From assembly GCA_003139775.1 (NCBI GenBank), contig PLGI01000113.1:1-50822 (forward strand): a stretch of DNA of 50,822 nt. Direction: 5' to 3'. The notes under the pieces are model-generated. The model made no database searches, was not told where the DNA came from, and saw only the letters and a program-made list of their open reading frames with translations. The stretch's first letter is position 1, and the number at the start of each line of letters is the position of its first letter. Shown here piece after piece: positions 1 to 10,590 of the stretch. Both the position numbers and the translations under genes were made by a program. Origin of the DNA: Syntrophaceae bacterium (lineage in GTDB: Bacteria > Desulfobacterota > Syntrophia > Syntrophales > Smithellaceae).

Positions 1-247
1 AGGCCGTGCAAGATTGAACCAGCAACAAGCGCCTCGCTGTTATCGTGCGAGGTGAAAATTATCCGCGGTATTTGCCGTCAACTGGAATGGTATGCTCACC
101 ACAAAAATACTTGACTTTAAAGGTCAGTTCTCATAGAAAACGCAAATACTGCATTGATTTTCTTACCGGTTAATTTAGTCTCCGGCGTGTATGTCCAATG
201 CAAAACAATGTAATAATTACAGTCGATACTGATGGAGGTTTTAAATT

Positions 248-1405
248 ATGAGAAAAACATTTTCTTTTACCGGCGCAAAAAAAATTATTTTCGGCAATGG
301 ATCATTATTAACATTGGCCAGCCACATTAAAGAACTGCATGCCCAAAATCCACTTGTGGTTATCGATAAAAATCTTGCCAAGACAGGTTTGTTGGAAAGG
401 GTTGCCAGCGTTTTGATTACCGAAGGCATTAAATTTACGGTATATGATAAAATTGAACCGGAACCGCCCATTGAACTGGCGGATGAAGGCGCGAAGATTG
501 CTGTAAAAAACAAATGCGACATGGTCATCGGAATCGGCGGTGGCAGCTCAATGGATGTAGCCAAAGCTATCGCGATACTTGCGACCAACAAAGGCAACGC
601 TGTTGATTATCTTGGTCTCAATAAAGTTCCCAAGCCGGGGCTTCCCAAAATCATGATACCGACAACGGCCGGGACCGGCAGTGAAGTAACTTTTACGGCG
701 GTTTTTGTGCGGAAGAACTTAAAAAAGAAGGAAGGGATGAACAGCCCGTATCTTTATCCGGAACTGGCGCTTCTGGATCCGGAATTGACTCTGAGCCTGC
801 CGCCCGCGCCTACGGCGCAGACTGGCCTGGATGCGCTGTGTCATGCCATCGAATCATACACATCGGTTAACGCTTCGCCCATGAGTGAAATGTTTTCCCT
901 GGAAGCAATAGCTCTCATTGCCGAAAATTTACGTACTTGCGTGCACGATGGTCAAAATATCGTTGCGCGTGAAAGAATGTTTTTAGGCAGCTTATATGCC
1001 GGGATCGGGCTGGCCAACGCCGGCGTGACGGCAGTGCATTCGCTGTCTTATCCGCTGGGTGGTAAATACGGCGTGGGTCACGGCCTCGCCAATACGATGA
1101 TGTTGCCGGCAGTAATGGCTTTCAATCTGCCCGCGGCGTTGGAAAAATTTGCCGATATAGCCGAGGCAATGGGAGAGTGTATCGATGGTCTTCCTGACCG
1201 TGAGGCCGCTTACTTAGCGCTGGAGGCCGTTGAGGCGTTGATTGAGGATTGCGGCATTTTCGCGTCGCTTGCTCAATTTGGTATTAAAGAAAAAGATTTT
1301 GCGGCATTGGCTGATGTGGCGTTGAACGTAGCCGTACCTTTGAAGAACAATCCCCGCAAGGTCACCAAAGAAGATATGATCGCGATTTACGCGCAAGCTT
1401 TTTAA
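248..1405 (+). CDS. Iron-containing alcohol dehydrogenase family protein
   Basis: 385 aa ORF with GIGGGSSMDVAKA and PTTAGTGSEVT nucleotide-binding motifs and metal-ligand His motifs (DALCHAIESY, VGHGLANTMMLP) typical of Fe-ADH. Confidence 0.92.
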   Translation: MRKTFSFTGAKKIIFGNGSLLTLASHIKELHAQNPLVVIDKNLAKTGLLERVASVLITEGIKFTVYDKIEPEPPIELADEGAKIAVKNKCDMVIGIGGGSSMDVAKAIAILATNKGNAVDYLGLNKVPKPGLPKIMIPTTAGTGSEVTFTAVFVRKNLKKKEGMNSPYLYPELALLDPELTLSLPPAPTAQTGLDALCHAIESYTSVNASPMSEMFSLEAIALIAENLRTCVHDGQNIVARERMFLGSLYAGIGLANAGVTAVHSLSYPLGGKYGVGHGLANTMMLPAVMAFNLPAALEKFADIAEAMGECIDGLPDREAAYLALEAVEALIEDCGIFASLAQFGIKEKDFAALADVALNVAVPLKNNPRKVTKEDMIAIYAQAF

Positions 1406-1525
1406 TACCAATCAGCTATCAAACATTAAGAAGTTGATTGACATGGCATAATACCAAGTAAGCTTTCAATAATTCATATTTTAATGTTTGAAAGCAACTT
1501 GCTATAAGAAAGGAAGGTTAAACAA

Positions 1526-2728
1526 ATGGCTGGAGCAGAACTAATCGGCAAAGAAGAAATCAAGGAAGTAATGGATGTCCTCGAAACGGGCATTCTGATG
1601 CGTTATGGTTTTGATAAAGAAAGAAAAGGAATTTATAAGGTTCGAGAGTTTGAAGAGGCGTTTGCCAAGCATTGCGGTGTCAGCTACGCGCTGGGTGTTA
1701 CTTCCGGTTCGGCCGCGCTCCAGATTGCCTTGAAGGCAATGGATGTTGGTCCCGGTGATGAAGTGCTTGTGCCTGCTTTTACTTTTTTGGCCACTTATGA
1801 AGCGGTGATGGAAGTAGGCGCCATTCCCGTGATGGTTGATATTGATGATACCCTCAACCTTGATCCAAAAGAAATTGAAAAGAAAAAAACGCAGTACACC
1901 AAGGCGGTAATTCCCGTGCACATGTGCGGATCAGGCGCCAATATCGATAAAATCGTGGAAATCGCCCATAGAAATAAACTGCTTGTTTTGGAAGATAACG
2001 CTCAGGGATGCGGTGCCAGCTTCAAAGGTAAAAAGCTGGGCAGTTTCGGCGATATGGGAACTTTCAGCTTTGATTATGTTAAAACGGTCACTACCGGTGA
2101 AGGCGGTATGGTGATTACCAATAACCTTGATTATTACCACCGGTCGGAATGGTATCATGACCACGGCCATGATCATAATCCCAAAGTAAGCCGCGCACTG
2201 GAGGGTAGAACCATTCTTGGTTTCAACTTCCGGATGAACGAACTGCAGGGGGCGTTAGGCCTGGCGCAGTTACGCAAGTTGGATTATCTTATCGGCGAGC
2301 AGAAAAAAAATAAGAAGTTTATCATGGATGTGCTGGCGCAGGTTCCGGGCGTAGGATTCCGCGCTAAACCCGATCCAGAGGGAGATTCCGCCACGTTTTT
2401 AGCGTTTAATATGCCGGATGAAAATCAGGCGCAAAAATTTCAGAATTTGCTTAGCGCTGAAGGTGTGGATACTGTCTGCTACAAGAAAAATCTGTGGCAT
2501 TATGTGCCGAACTGGGAACATTTTCTGGCGCGTTCGACTGCCAACTCCAAAAAATATCCCTTTACTGATCCGTCCTATAAAGGCAAGGTGCAGTATACCA
2601 GAGAGAGCATCCCACAGGCCGAAGACATTTTAGGCCGCACACTGGTCATTGGCATATCGGTGAAGATGAGCCAGGAAAAACTGGACACGATTAGAAAAGG
2701 AATTGAGCAAGCCGCGAAAAATATATAA
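1526..2728 (+). CDS. DegT/DnrJ/EryC1/StrS-family PLP aminotransferase
   Basis: 400 aa ORF; SGSAALQIALKAMDVGPGDEVLVPAFTF, LEDNAQGCGA and SFDYVKTVTTGEGGMV (PLP lysine region) motifs. Confidence 0.9.
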   Translation: MAGAELIGKEEIKEVMDVLETGILMRYGFDKERKGIYKVREFEEAFAKHCGVSYALGVTSGSAALQIALKAMDVGPGDEVLVPAFTFLATYEAVMEVGAIPVMVDIDDTLNLDPKEIEKKKTQYTKAVIPVHMCGSGANIDKIVEIAHRNKLLVLEDNAQGCGASFKGKKLGSFGDMGTFSFDYVKTVTTGEGGMVITNNLDYYHRSEWYHDHGHDHNPKVSRALEGRTILGFNFRMNELQGALGLAQLRKLDYLIGEQKKNKKFIMDVLAQVPGVGFRAKPDPEGDSATFLAFNMPDENQAQKFQNLLSAEGVDTVCYKKNLWHYVPNWEHFLARSTANSKKYPFTDPSYKGKVQYTRESIPQAEDILGRTLVIGISVKMSQEKLDTIRKGIEQAAKNI

Positions 2729-2851
2729 CAAACTCGATCTACTTTGTATAACTTTGTTGGCAGCTGCGTCGGCTTCCTCAATGTATGTAAAATACGCCTC
2801 GTCGCCTTTTCGCTGCCGCCGCGTTCTACTTCGGATATCAAGTTTGTTAGG
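2727..2851. repeat. Short intergenic element with imperfect terminal inverted repeats
   Basis: TAACAAACTcGAT at the left end and ATCAAGTTTGTTA at the right end are near-perfect inverted repeats (12/13) bracketing about 120 bp of GC-richer sequence in an AT-rich gap. Confidence 0.4.
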
Positions 2852-2925
2852 GAAATAAGAAAAAAAGTAATGTTTTATATGAGAAACGAAGATTTTTACT
2901 TGTTTTTATATCTCAAATATTTTGC

Positions 2926-2954
2926 TTGACAAGCAACCTGAAATTGCATAAGTT
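2926..2954 (+). promoter_or_regulatory. Possible sigma70 promoter upstream of rplM
   Basis: Consensus -35 TTGACA at 2926-2931; 17-nt spacer to a weak -10 (TAAGTT). Confidence 0.3.
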
Positions 2955-2991
2955 TCATTTTTCAATTTTTAACTAAGATGGTGGTTTTATT

Positions 2992-3420
2992 ATGAAGACA
3001 TATATGGCAAATGCTGAAACGGCAAACAAAGAGTGGTTCATTGCGGATGCTTCCGGTAAAGTATTGGGAAGATTCGCTAGTCAAATAGCGCTCCGTTTGA
3101 GGGGAAAGCATAAGGCTACTTATACTCCGCATTGCGATACCGGTGATTTTATCATTGTAGTCAATGCGGAAAAGATTATGCTTACCGGAAAAAAAATGAA
3201 AGACAAAATGTATTATTCTTATTCTGGTTATCCCGGCGGATTAAGAGAAACTACCGCAGGAAAAATGTTGGCGGAAAAACCCGAAAATTTGATCCGTATA
3301 GCGGTTCAGGGTATGTTGCCCAAAACTAATTTAGGGCGAAAAATGCTCAAAAAACTAAAAGTTTATGCCGGCAATGCCCATGTTCATGAAGCCCAGTGCC
3401 CGCAGATTTTATCTATTTAA
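2992..3420 (+). CDS. rplM: 50S ribosomal protein L13
   Basis: 142 aa; W(F/Y)[36 protein letters not shown] and [20 protein letters not shown] motifs. Confidence 0.98.
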   Translation: MKTYMANAETANKEWFIADASGKVLGRFASQIALRLRGKHKATYTPHCDTGDFIIVVNAEKIMLTGKKMKDKMYYSYSGYPGGLRETTAGKMLAEKPENLIRIAVQGMLPKTNLGRKMLKKLKVYAGNAHVHEAQCPQILSI

Positions 3421-3466
3421 TTTGCCCGAAACTGGCAATTAGATCATTTTATATATTGGAGAAGTT

Positions 3467-3859
3467 ATGACGCAACAACGATATTATGCAACAGGCAAAA
3501 GAAAGAGCGCTATTGCTCGCGTTTATATGAAAGCGGGTAGTGGTAACATTGTAGTCAATAAAAGAAGTTATGATGAATATTTTACTCGTCCCAGCTTAAA
3601 AATGATCATCAAGCAACCTTTTGAGATCACGGGGAAAAAAGATCAGTTTGATCTATATGTTAATGTAAGCGGCGGTGGGGTAGCCGGTCAAGCAGGGGCG
3701 GTAAAACATGGGATCTCTAAAGCTCTCCTGGCATATGATGCCGAGTTGCGCTCAATCTTGAAGAAGGCGGGCTTTTTAACCAGAGATGCCCGAGTCGTCG
3801 AAAGAAAAAAATACGGGCAACCCGGAGCAAGGAAAAGATTCCAATTCTCCAAACGTTAA
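3467..3859 (+). CDS. rpsI: 30S ribosomal protein S9
   Basis: 130 aa; [40 protein letters not shown] and the [18 protein letters not shown]-terminus. Confidence 0.98.
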   Translation: MTQQRYYATGKRKSAIARVYMKAGSGNIVVNKRSYDEYFTRPSLKMIIKQPFEITGKKDQFDLYVNVSGGGVAGQAGAVKHGISKALLAYDAELRSILKKAGFLTRDARVVERKKYGQPGARKRFQFSKR

Positions 3860-3868
3860 ATTTCAACA

Positions 3869-3895
3869 GGGGGGCTTCCGGCCTCCCTTTTTTTT
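3869..3895 (+). terminator. Rho-independent terminator after rpsI
   Basis: GGGGGGC-TTCCG-GCCTCCC stem-loop followed by TTTTTTTT. Confidence 0.75.
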
Positions 3896-3907
3896 GGGGG
3901 ATTTCAT

Positions 3908-4945
3908 ATGATGAAAGCAGCAATATTTGGAGCCAGCGGATATACCGGTCAGGAACTGACAAGAATTTTGTTGGGGCATCCTGAAGTTAAATTAGTTGCC
4001 GTTACGTCCCGGCGTTTTGCCGGACAACCGGTAACTGAAGTATTTCCATCGCTACATGGTTTGACTTCATTAAAATATCAAAATGCAACGCCGACAGAGA
4101 TAAGCAAAGTTTGCGATATTGTTTTTCTGGCTCTTCCCCATGGCGTTTCCATGAAAATTGCTCCGGAATTTATCAGGACGGGGAAGAAAGTAATTGATTT
4201 AAGCGCTGATTATCGACTGCGGGACATAAAAACCTATGAAACCTGGTATGGAAAGCATAGCAGCGCCAAGCTTATAAAGAATGCTGTTTATGGAATTCCC
4301 GAACTCTACCGGCAAAAAATTAAGAAAACCAAGTTCATTGCTAATCCGGGTTGCTATCCGACCAGTATTATCCTTGGTCTTGCTCCGGCGCTTACAAAGA
4401 AGCTAATAGATGTATCCACGATTATTGCTGATTCAGCCTCCGGTGTAAGCGGGGCGGGGCGGGAACCGCTAACCGGTTCGCTTTTTTGTGAAGTGGACGG
4501 CGGTTTTAAAGCATATAAAGTCGGGAAGCATCGGCATCTTCCGGAAATCGAGCAGGAATTGAACGCTCTGGCCGGTAAAAAATTCGCTATTTCTTTTACA
4601 CCACATTTATTACCGGTGAAACGAGGCATTTTAAGCACAATTTATGCGACGCTGAAGAAAGATATTGCGTTGCCGGAGTTGCATTCCCTTTATTCCTCGT
4701 TTTACGCGGAAGAAAAATTTGTCCGGATTTGTCCGGCGGGAATTTATCCTAATATTTCTTCTGTGTGCGGATCAAATTACTGCGATATTGGATTGGCTGT
4801 TGATTTGCGAACAAAAAAAGTAATTATAATAACGGCAATTGATAATTTAATTAAAGGTGCCGCGGGTCAGGCCGTGCAAAATATGAATATCATCTGTGGT
4901 TTTAAAGAAGACACCGGTTTGCAAGCCGCACCGCTCTATCCCTGA
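3908..4945 (+). CDS. argC: N-acetyl-gamma-glutamyl-phosphate reductase
   Basis: 345 aa; FGASGYTGQELTRILLGHPE, active-site NPGCYPTS, SGVSGAGREP motifs. Confidence 0.97.
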   Translation: MMKAAIFGASGYTGQELTRILLGHPEVKLVAVTSRRFAGQPVTEVFPSLHGLTSLKYQNATPTEISKVCDIVFLALPHGVSMKIAPEFIRTGKKVIDLSADYRLRDIKTYETWYGKHSSAKLIKNAVYGIPELYRQKIKKTKFIANPGCYPTSIILGLAPALTKKLIDVSTIIADSASGVSGAGREPLTGSLFCEVDGGFKAYKVGKHRHLPEIEQELNALAGKKFAISFTPHLLPVKRGILSTIYATLKKDIALPELHSLYSSFYAEEKFVRICPAGIYPNISSVCGSNYCDIGLAVDLRTKKVIIITAIDNLIKGAAGQAVQNMNIICGFKEDTGLQAAPLYP

Positions 4946-4964
4946 TGAAAGTAAGTTGAAAAAT

Positions 4965-6446
4965 ATGTCTCAGAAAATATTTAACACAGCGACAAGAAAA
5001 AAGGAAGTCTTTAAGCCCTTGAAAGAAGGGGCTGTCGGTATTTATGTTTGTGGTATCACCGCTTATGATGTCTGTCATGTTGGGCATGCCCGCGCGGCCG
5101 TTGTTTTCGATGTTGTGGTCAGATATTTACGGACACGAGGATATCAGGTGACGTATGTTAAAAATTTTACCGATATTGATGACAAAATTATCGACCGCGC
5201 TAATAAAGAAGGCGTCAACTTTACGGAAATATCGGAACGTTACATTAAATTGCACAACGAAGATATGGCGGCGCTGGGAGTTCAAACTCCCACGGTAACC
5301 CCGAAAGCCACCGAGCATATGGAAGAGATGATTGCTCTGATCGGCGTCCTCGAAAAGAAAGGATATGCTTATTGTGTGGATGGAGATGTATATTTTTCAA
5401 TAAGTAATTACAAACAATACGGCGGTTTGTCCGGACGTAATCTGGAAGAAATGATTGCCGGCGCGCGCGTTGACGTCAATGACAAAAAAAAGAATCCTCT
5501 GGATTTTGCGCTTTGGAAAAAAAGCAAGGAAGGTGAACCTTCCTGGGGAAGCCCATGGGGAAAGGGCCGGCCCGGCTGGCATATTGAATGTTCCGCCATG
5601 AGCCGGCGTTATTTAGGGGAAACTTTCGATATTCACGGCGGCGGTGAAGATTTAATTTTCCCACATCATGAGAATGAAATTGCTCAATCGCAGGCGGCAA
5701 CAGGAAAGCCCTTAGCAAATTACTGGATGCATAACGGTTTTGTTAAAATAAATTCGGAAAAGATGTCCAAATCTTTAGGTAATATATTTCCCGTTAGAGA
5801 AATCCTAAAAAAGTATCATCCGGAAATACTGCGTTTATTTATGCTGCAGAGTCATTATCGCAGTCCGGTTGATTATTCGGAGAGTTCGCTTGCCGAAGCT
5901 AGATCAAGTTTGATCAGATGTTATACAACTTTGCGGCTTCTGAAATATGCCCAGGAGAAATTATCCGCGGACATAATGCCTATTATGAAAGAATTTTCAG
6001 CAGAGGAAGAAAATTATATAGGTAAGTTCAAAGATTTGGCGGATAAATTTGACGCGGCGCTGGATGACGATTTTAATACCGCTCAAGCTTTGGGTCATGT
6101 CTTTGATACGGTAAGGCTCACCAATAATTTGATTGCTGATGAAAAGAATATGCCGGCTTCTAATAAAGCTGAAATTTTGGCGGCAGCAAAGAAAATATTT
6201 GATCATTTCGGTGCGGTTTTAGGAATTTTTCAGAATGATGCAGATCAATTCTTTCTGTCTGATAAGGAAACCGAGTTACGTAAAAGAGGATTAAATGTTG
6301 AAGAAATTGAAAGCTTGATTAAGAAAAGACAAGCTGCCCGGGAGACTAAAGATTGGGCCAGAGCTGATGCTATAAGAAAAGAGCTTGCAAGGCTTCATAT
6401 TGTCCTTAAAGACTCCGCTAATGATACAAGCTGGATAATTGAATAA
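4965..6446 (+). CDS. cysS: Cysteinyl-tRNA synthetase
   Basis: YVCGITAYDVCHVGHARAAVVFDV (HIGH-like), WHIECSAMS, KMSKSLGN motifs; likely start ATG at 4965 rather than the longer ORF start at 4896. Confidence 0.97.
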   Translation: MSQKIFNTATRKKEVFKPLKEGAVGIYVCGITAYDVCHVGHARAAVVFDVVVRYLRTRGYQVTYVKNFTDIDDKIIDRANKEGVNFTEISERYIKLHNEDMAALGVQTPTVTPKATEHMEEMIALIGVLEKKGYAYCVDGDVYFSISNYKQYGGLSGRNLEEMIAGARVDVNDKKKNPLDFALWKKSKEGEPSWGSPWGKGRPGWHIECSAMSRRYLGETFDIHGGGEDLIFPHHENEIAQSQAATGKPLANYWMHNGFVKINSEKMSKSLGNIFPVREILKKYHPEILRLFMLQSHYRSPVDYSESSLAEARSSLIRCYTTLRLLKYAQEKLSADIMPIMKEFSAEEENYIGKFKDLADKFDAALDDDFNTAQALGHVFDTVRLTNNLIADEKNMPASNKAEILAAAKKIFDHFGAVLGIFQNDADQFFLSDKETELRKRGLNVEEIESLIKKRQAARETKDWARADAIRKELARLHIVLKDSANDTSWIIE

Positions 6447-6579
6447 AGTACTTTTGCCATACCTCGGTCATATCTGAAAAAAGCTTTTAATATTTTCTAA
6501 TAATCTCCGAAAAGAATGGAAATATCAGAGAAAATGGTATAAATATAACAATTACATCTCCAATATTGAGAGGAATATT

Positions 6580-7914
6580 ATGAAAAAACTATCAATAAAA
6601 ATCTCTTTGCTAGTCATGATTTGCCTGGGATCCTTTGTCCTTCTCGGACTTTATAATGATAGCAAGGTTTCCGCAGTGGATAGAGTGGATAAAAATGTCT
6701 ATAAAGATATTAAACTATTCACCGAAGTTTACGACATGATAAAGAAAAACTATGTTGATGAAATTAATTCAACAACGTTAATTCAAGGCGCGATCAACGG
6801 GATGGTCAAGTCTCTGGATCCCCACAGTTCCTTTATGACTCCGGATTTATATAAAGAACTGGAGGTGGAAACACAGGGGCATTTCGGCGGTATTGGTATT
6901 GAAATCACCTTATTAAAGGATATTTTAACAGTAGTGTCCCCGATTGAAGATACGCCTGCATTTGTTGCCGGACTAAAAACCGGAGATCAAATTATAAGAA
7001 TTGATGGCAAATCTACTAAAGATATAACCGTTATGGAAGCCGTGAAGAAACTACGCGGTCCCAAGGATACGAAGGTTACGATTACGATCATGCGGGAAAA
7101 TATGCCCAAACCGAAAGATATTACATTGACGCGTGCCATTATTCAAGTAAAGAGTGTTAAGGTTAAAAATATTGAAGATCATATTGGATACATTCGTATA
7201 GCTTCTTTCCAGGAAAAAACGGCCGACGATTTACGCAAAGCGATCAAGGATATTAGTGAAAAGCTTAAACCGATGAATGGTTTGGTTTTGGATTTGAGAA
7301 ATGATCCGGGAGGATTGCTAACTCAGGCAATTGAAGTTTCCGATGTATTCCTTAAATCAGGAATTATCGTTTCCACTCGCGGCCGAGTAAAAAGCATGGA
7401 GACAAAAGCAATGGCTAAAAACGACGGTAATGAACCAACTTGTCCCATGATTGTTTTGGTCAACGAAGGTACGGCCAGCGCCGCGGAGATCGTTGCCGGA
7501 GCTCTGCAGGATAATGGGCGGGCTTTGATTGTTGGGGCGCAAACTTTTGGTAAGGCCTCCGTGCAGACCGTTATTCCGCTGGAAGATGGTTCCGCGCTTA
7601 AGCTGACGACCGCACGTTATTACACGCCGAATGGACGATCCATTCAGGCGGAAGGCATCAAGCCGGACATTATTGTCAAGTATATCAAGCCAGCGGATGA
7701 AGCGGAAAATGCTGCATGGTGGGAAGACCGGATTAGAGAAAAAGACCTCGAAGGCCATATAAAACCGGCGAAAGAAGACGGCACCAAGATTGATGAATCT
7801 AAGAATAAAGAAGATTTAAAAGATTCGTCTGATTTAGCCCATGATAATCAGCTTAGGACAGCAGTTGATATCTTGAAAAGCTGGGATATCATGAAAAAGA
7901 ATGTAAACAATTAA
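6580..7914 (+). CDS. S41-family C-terminal processing peptidase
   Basis: 444 aa; N-terminal hydrophobic segment, PDZ domain (GGIGIEITLLKDILTVVSPIEDTPAFVAGLKTGDQII), catalytic NEGTASAAEIVAGALQD and GKASVQTVIPL motifs. Confidence 0.95.
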   Translation: MKKLSIKISLLVMICLGSFVLLGLYNDSKVSAVDRVDKNVYKDIKLFTEVYDMIKKNYVDEINSTTLIQGAINGMVKSLDPHSSFMTPDLYKELEVETQGHFGGIGIEITLLKDILTVVSPIEDTPAFVAGLKTGDQIIRIDGKSTKDITVMEAVKKLRGPKDTKVTITIMRENMPKPKDITLTRAIIQVKSVKVKNIEDHIGYIRIASFQEKTADDLRKAIKDISEKLKPMNGLVLDLRNDPGGLLTQAIEVSDVFLKSGIIVSTRGRVKSMETKAMAKNDGNEPTCPMIVLVNEGTASAAEIVAGALQDNGRALIVGAQTFGKASVQTVIPLEDGSALKLTTARYYTPNGRSIQAEGIKPDIIVKYIKPADEAENAAWWEDRIREKDLEGHIKPAKEDGTKIDESKNKEDLKDSSDLAHDNQLRTAVDILKSWDIMKKNVNN

Positions 7915-7949
7915 TTTTGTTCACAGAAAGTGCAAAAATATAGTTATTT

Positions 7950-8834
7950 ATGAGATTATTTAAACGTCTCTTTTCGGCTTTGGTGATATTTTTAATCGTT
8001 GTATCAATTGCCGGCATTATTTATGTGCTGCAATTTAAAGAAGAACCATCGGTAATTAAAGAGCCGAAAAAAGAAACAAAACAAAAAGAACCACGGAAAG
8101 CAGTTACACCTAAAAAGGAAAAAGAAAAATCCTTGTCCCCAAAGCCTGTATCATTAAGGCAGGTAGCAATTATTATTGATGACATTGGTTATGACTTGAA
8201 ACCGGTAAAAGAATTACTGAAAATTAACGCCGATTTAACATTTGCTATTTTGCCTTTTTGCACTCATACCCGCGAGGCGGCGGAAATGTTTCATCGGGCT
8301 CATCGGGAAACGCTCCTGCATTTGCCCATGGAGCCTGTTTCTTATCCGCGCGAAAAGCCGGGTAACGGAGCTCTTTTCACGGATATGAATGACGAAGAGC
8401 TGATATTTCAATTAGAAAAAGATATTGCGGATGTGCCTTACATCTCCGGGGTGAATAATCATATGGGTTCAAAATTCATGATGGATGAAAAAAAACTTAC
8501 TTTAGTTTTTAATAAGTTAAAAAAAAATAATTTGTTTTTTGTAGATTCGCGCACTTCAGCTGATAGTAAAGCTTTTGTCACTGCTGAAAAAGTCGGCTTA
8601 CCGGTAGCTGCGCGTAAAATATTTCTTGATAACAATCGTGACTACAATGAAATTTATAATAATGTGATCAATATCGCCAAAAAAGACAGTGATGTTTCTC
8701 AGATGATCCTTATTGGTCATCCTTACCCGGAAACTATTCGAGCAATCAGCGACGCAATGAAAGTTTTACGAGAAAAAGGAATATCGATTGTTCCGGTATC
8801 GCAGATAATGAAAAAAGTAAAAACCTCTAATTAG
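7950..8834 (+). CDS. Divergent polysaccharide deacetylase family protein
   Basis: N-terminal TM, then VAIIIDDIGYDLKPVKELLKINADLTFAILPFCTHTREAAEMFHRAHRETLLHLPMEP; matches the divergent polysaccharide deacetylase (DUF610/YibQ) pattern, and follows the S41 peptidase. Confidence 0.88.
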   Translation: MRLFKRLFSALVIFLIVVSIAGIIYVLQFKEEPSVIKEPKKETKQKEPRKAVTPKKEKEKSLSPKPVSLRQVAIIIDDIGYDLKPVKELLKINADLTFAILPFCTHTREAAEMFHRAHRETLLHLPMEPVSYPREKPGNGALFTDMNDEELIFQLEKDIADVPYISGVNNHMGSKFMMDEKKLTLVFNKLKKNNLFFVDSRTSADSKAFVTAEKVGLPVAARKIFLDNNRDYNEIYNNVINIAKKDSDVSQMILIGHPYPETIRAISDAMKVLREKGISIVPVSQIMKKVKTSN

Positions 8835-8889
8835 ATGTTCATAATTTTATTTGATAAATAATAATAGTAACCGAAGTTGATGATTCAAT

Positions 8890-10590
8890 ATGCAAAAAAA
8901 ACTAACCTATCCAGTATTCATATTGATTTTAGTTTTTATAAATTTATACGGTTGCAGTCATTTGCCGGCTGTTCAGGTTTCCTCTGTATCTTCTGAAAAA
9001 ACATCATCAGATGCGATTTATCACTATTCTCTGGGTGTTCTTTTGCGCTTGGACGGTAAAATTGAGGAAGCAACTAACGAGTTGAAGCAAGCAGTTGCCG
9101 CCGATCCCGGCTCTTCTTATCTTATGACAGAGCTTGTCTCTCTTTACACAGAACAGGGCGATCTCAACCAAGCCATTTCCCTGGGCGAAGAAATGCTTTC
9201 TAAAAATCCTGATAATATCGAACTCCATCTAATTATGGGCGGTTTGTACCTTAATATTCACGAAAACAAAAAGGCTATCACAGAACACAAAAAGGTAATT
9301 GAACTGGATCCTAAAAACCTTATGGCCCATCTTTATTTGGCGATAACTTACGCTGAAGAAAAAAGATTTGATAAATCTGAAGAAACTTTTAAGAAAATGT
9401 TAAAAATCGATCCCGACAACATTATGGGCATCTACTACTATGGTAAAGTTCTGGCTAAAATGTCACGACTTGAAGATGCAGAAAAGATGTTCAAAAAGGC
9501 TATATCTTTAAACCCGTATTTTGAGATGGCTTTATTTGATTTGACTGCACTTTACGAAAAGCAGGAGAAGTTGGACAAGTCCATTGAAGTTTATCGCAAT
9601 TACTTGGAGATCAATCCCGCACGGATAAATTTGCGAGTTAAAATGGGAGAGCTATTAATTAAAGAAAAAAAATATGAGGAAGCCCAAAAAGAATTTCAGG
9701 AAGTATTGAAAGTTGATCCCGATAATCGTGATGTGAGAATTATGCTGGGTCTTTTATATTATGATATGCGCCGATTTGATTCTGCTGCGATTGAATTTTC
9801 TACAGTTCTGAAGAAAGATATTACAGATGACAAGGTTCGTTATTTACTGGCTACCGCTTATGAGGAAAAAGGCGAAAACAAATTGGCCATGGAGGAATAT
9901 CAAAACATTTCTATTTCATCCGAATTATATGACAACTCTCAAGTTCACGCCGCAATGATCCTCAAAAAAGAAGGTAAAATCGCTGAGGCCATTAATATAA
10001 TAAAGGAAGATATTAAAAAAAAGAACGATCAGGTTCCTTTTTATCTTTATTTAGCTTCACTTTATGAAGACGCTAAAGATATTGCTGCGGCTGAAAACAT
10101 CTTGAGTGAGGGAATCAAAATTGCTCCCCGGAATATAGAATTACATTATTCTTTGGGCGTGATTTATGAAAAAACAAACCGCCTTGCCGAAAGCGTCAAA
10201 GAAATGGAAATGGTTTTAAATATTGATCCTGACAACGCCGAAGCGCTAAATTTTATAGGCTACAGTTATGCGGATCGCGGCATGAATCTCGAGGAAGCGG
10301 AAAAAATGATTGTCAAGGCTCTGAAAATTAAACCCGACAATGGTTATTTGATAGACAGCCTTGGTTGGGTTCATTTTAAAAAAAATAAATTAAGCAGCGC
10401 CGTAAAATATTTAAAGCAAGCTCTGGAACTTTTACCTGACGATGTTAATATCATTGAACATATGGGAGATGTTTACGTAAAGCTGAACAAGACTAAAGAA
10501 GCTCAGGAAATGTACAATCGTGTGCTTAAGATTGATCCTAAAAATAGTTCGGTACAAAAGAAACTTGAAGATTTGACCAAGCAGAAATAA
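8890..10590 (+). CDS. TPR-repeat lipoprotein
   Basis: 566 aa; lipobox-like INLYGCSH, many 34-aa TPR units (A..Y....KA....P.N). Confidence 0.88.
   Translation: MQKKLTYPVFILILVFINLYGCSHLPAVQVSSVSSEKTSSDAIYHYSLGVLLRLDGKIEEATNELKQAVAADPGSSYLMTELVSLYTEQGDLNQAISLGEEMLSKNPDNIELHLIMGGLYLNIHENKKAITEHKKVIELDPKNLMAHLYLAITYAEEKRFDKSEETFKKMLKIDPDNIMGIYYYGKVLAKMSRLEDAEKMFKKAISLNPYFEMALFDLTALYEKQEKLDKSIEVYRNYLEINPARINLRVKMGELLIKEKKYEEAQKEFQEVLKVDPDNRDVRIMLGLLYYDMRRFDSAAIEFSTVLKKDITDDKVRYLLATAYEEKGENKLAMEEYQNISISSELYDNSQVHAAMILKKEGKIAEAINIIKEDIKKKNDQVPFYLYLASLYEDAKDIAAAENILSEGIKIAPRNIELHYSLGVIYEKTNRLAESVKEMEMVLNIDPDNAEALNFIGYSYADRGMNLEEAEKMIVKALKIKPDNGYLIDSLGWVHFKKNKLSSAVKYLKQALELLPDDVNIIEHMGDVYVKLNKTKEAQEMYNRVLKIDPKNSSVQKKLEDLTKQK

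Noticed and set aside
1-114. Open frame at the window edge (RPCKIEPATSASLLSCEVKIIRGICRQLEWYAHHKNT*)
   Set aside because: Only 37 codons with no recognisable motif; could be the tail of an upstream gene but cannot be supported.
248-2728. Fe-ADH and DegT aminotransferase as the missing phosphonate reductase/transaminase
   Set aside because: They are 34 kb from the phosphonate operon and both families are very broad; no evidence links them.
5397-5718. Several minus-strand ORFs of 61-80 aa inside cysS
   Set aside because: Overlap a confidently identified tRNA synthetase in the antisense frame; no independent support.
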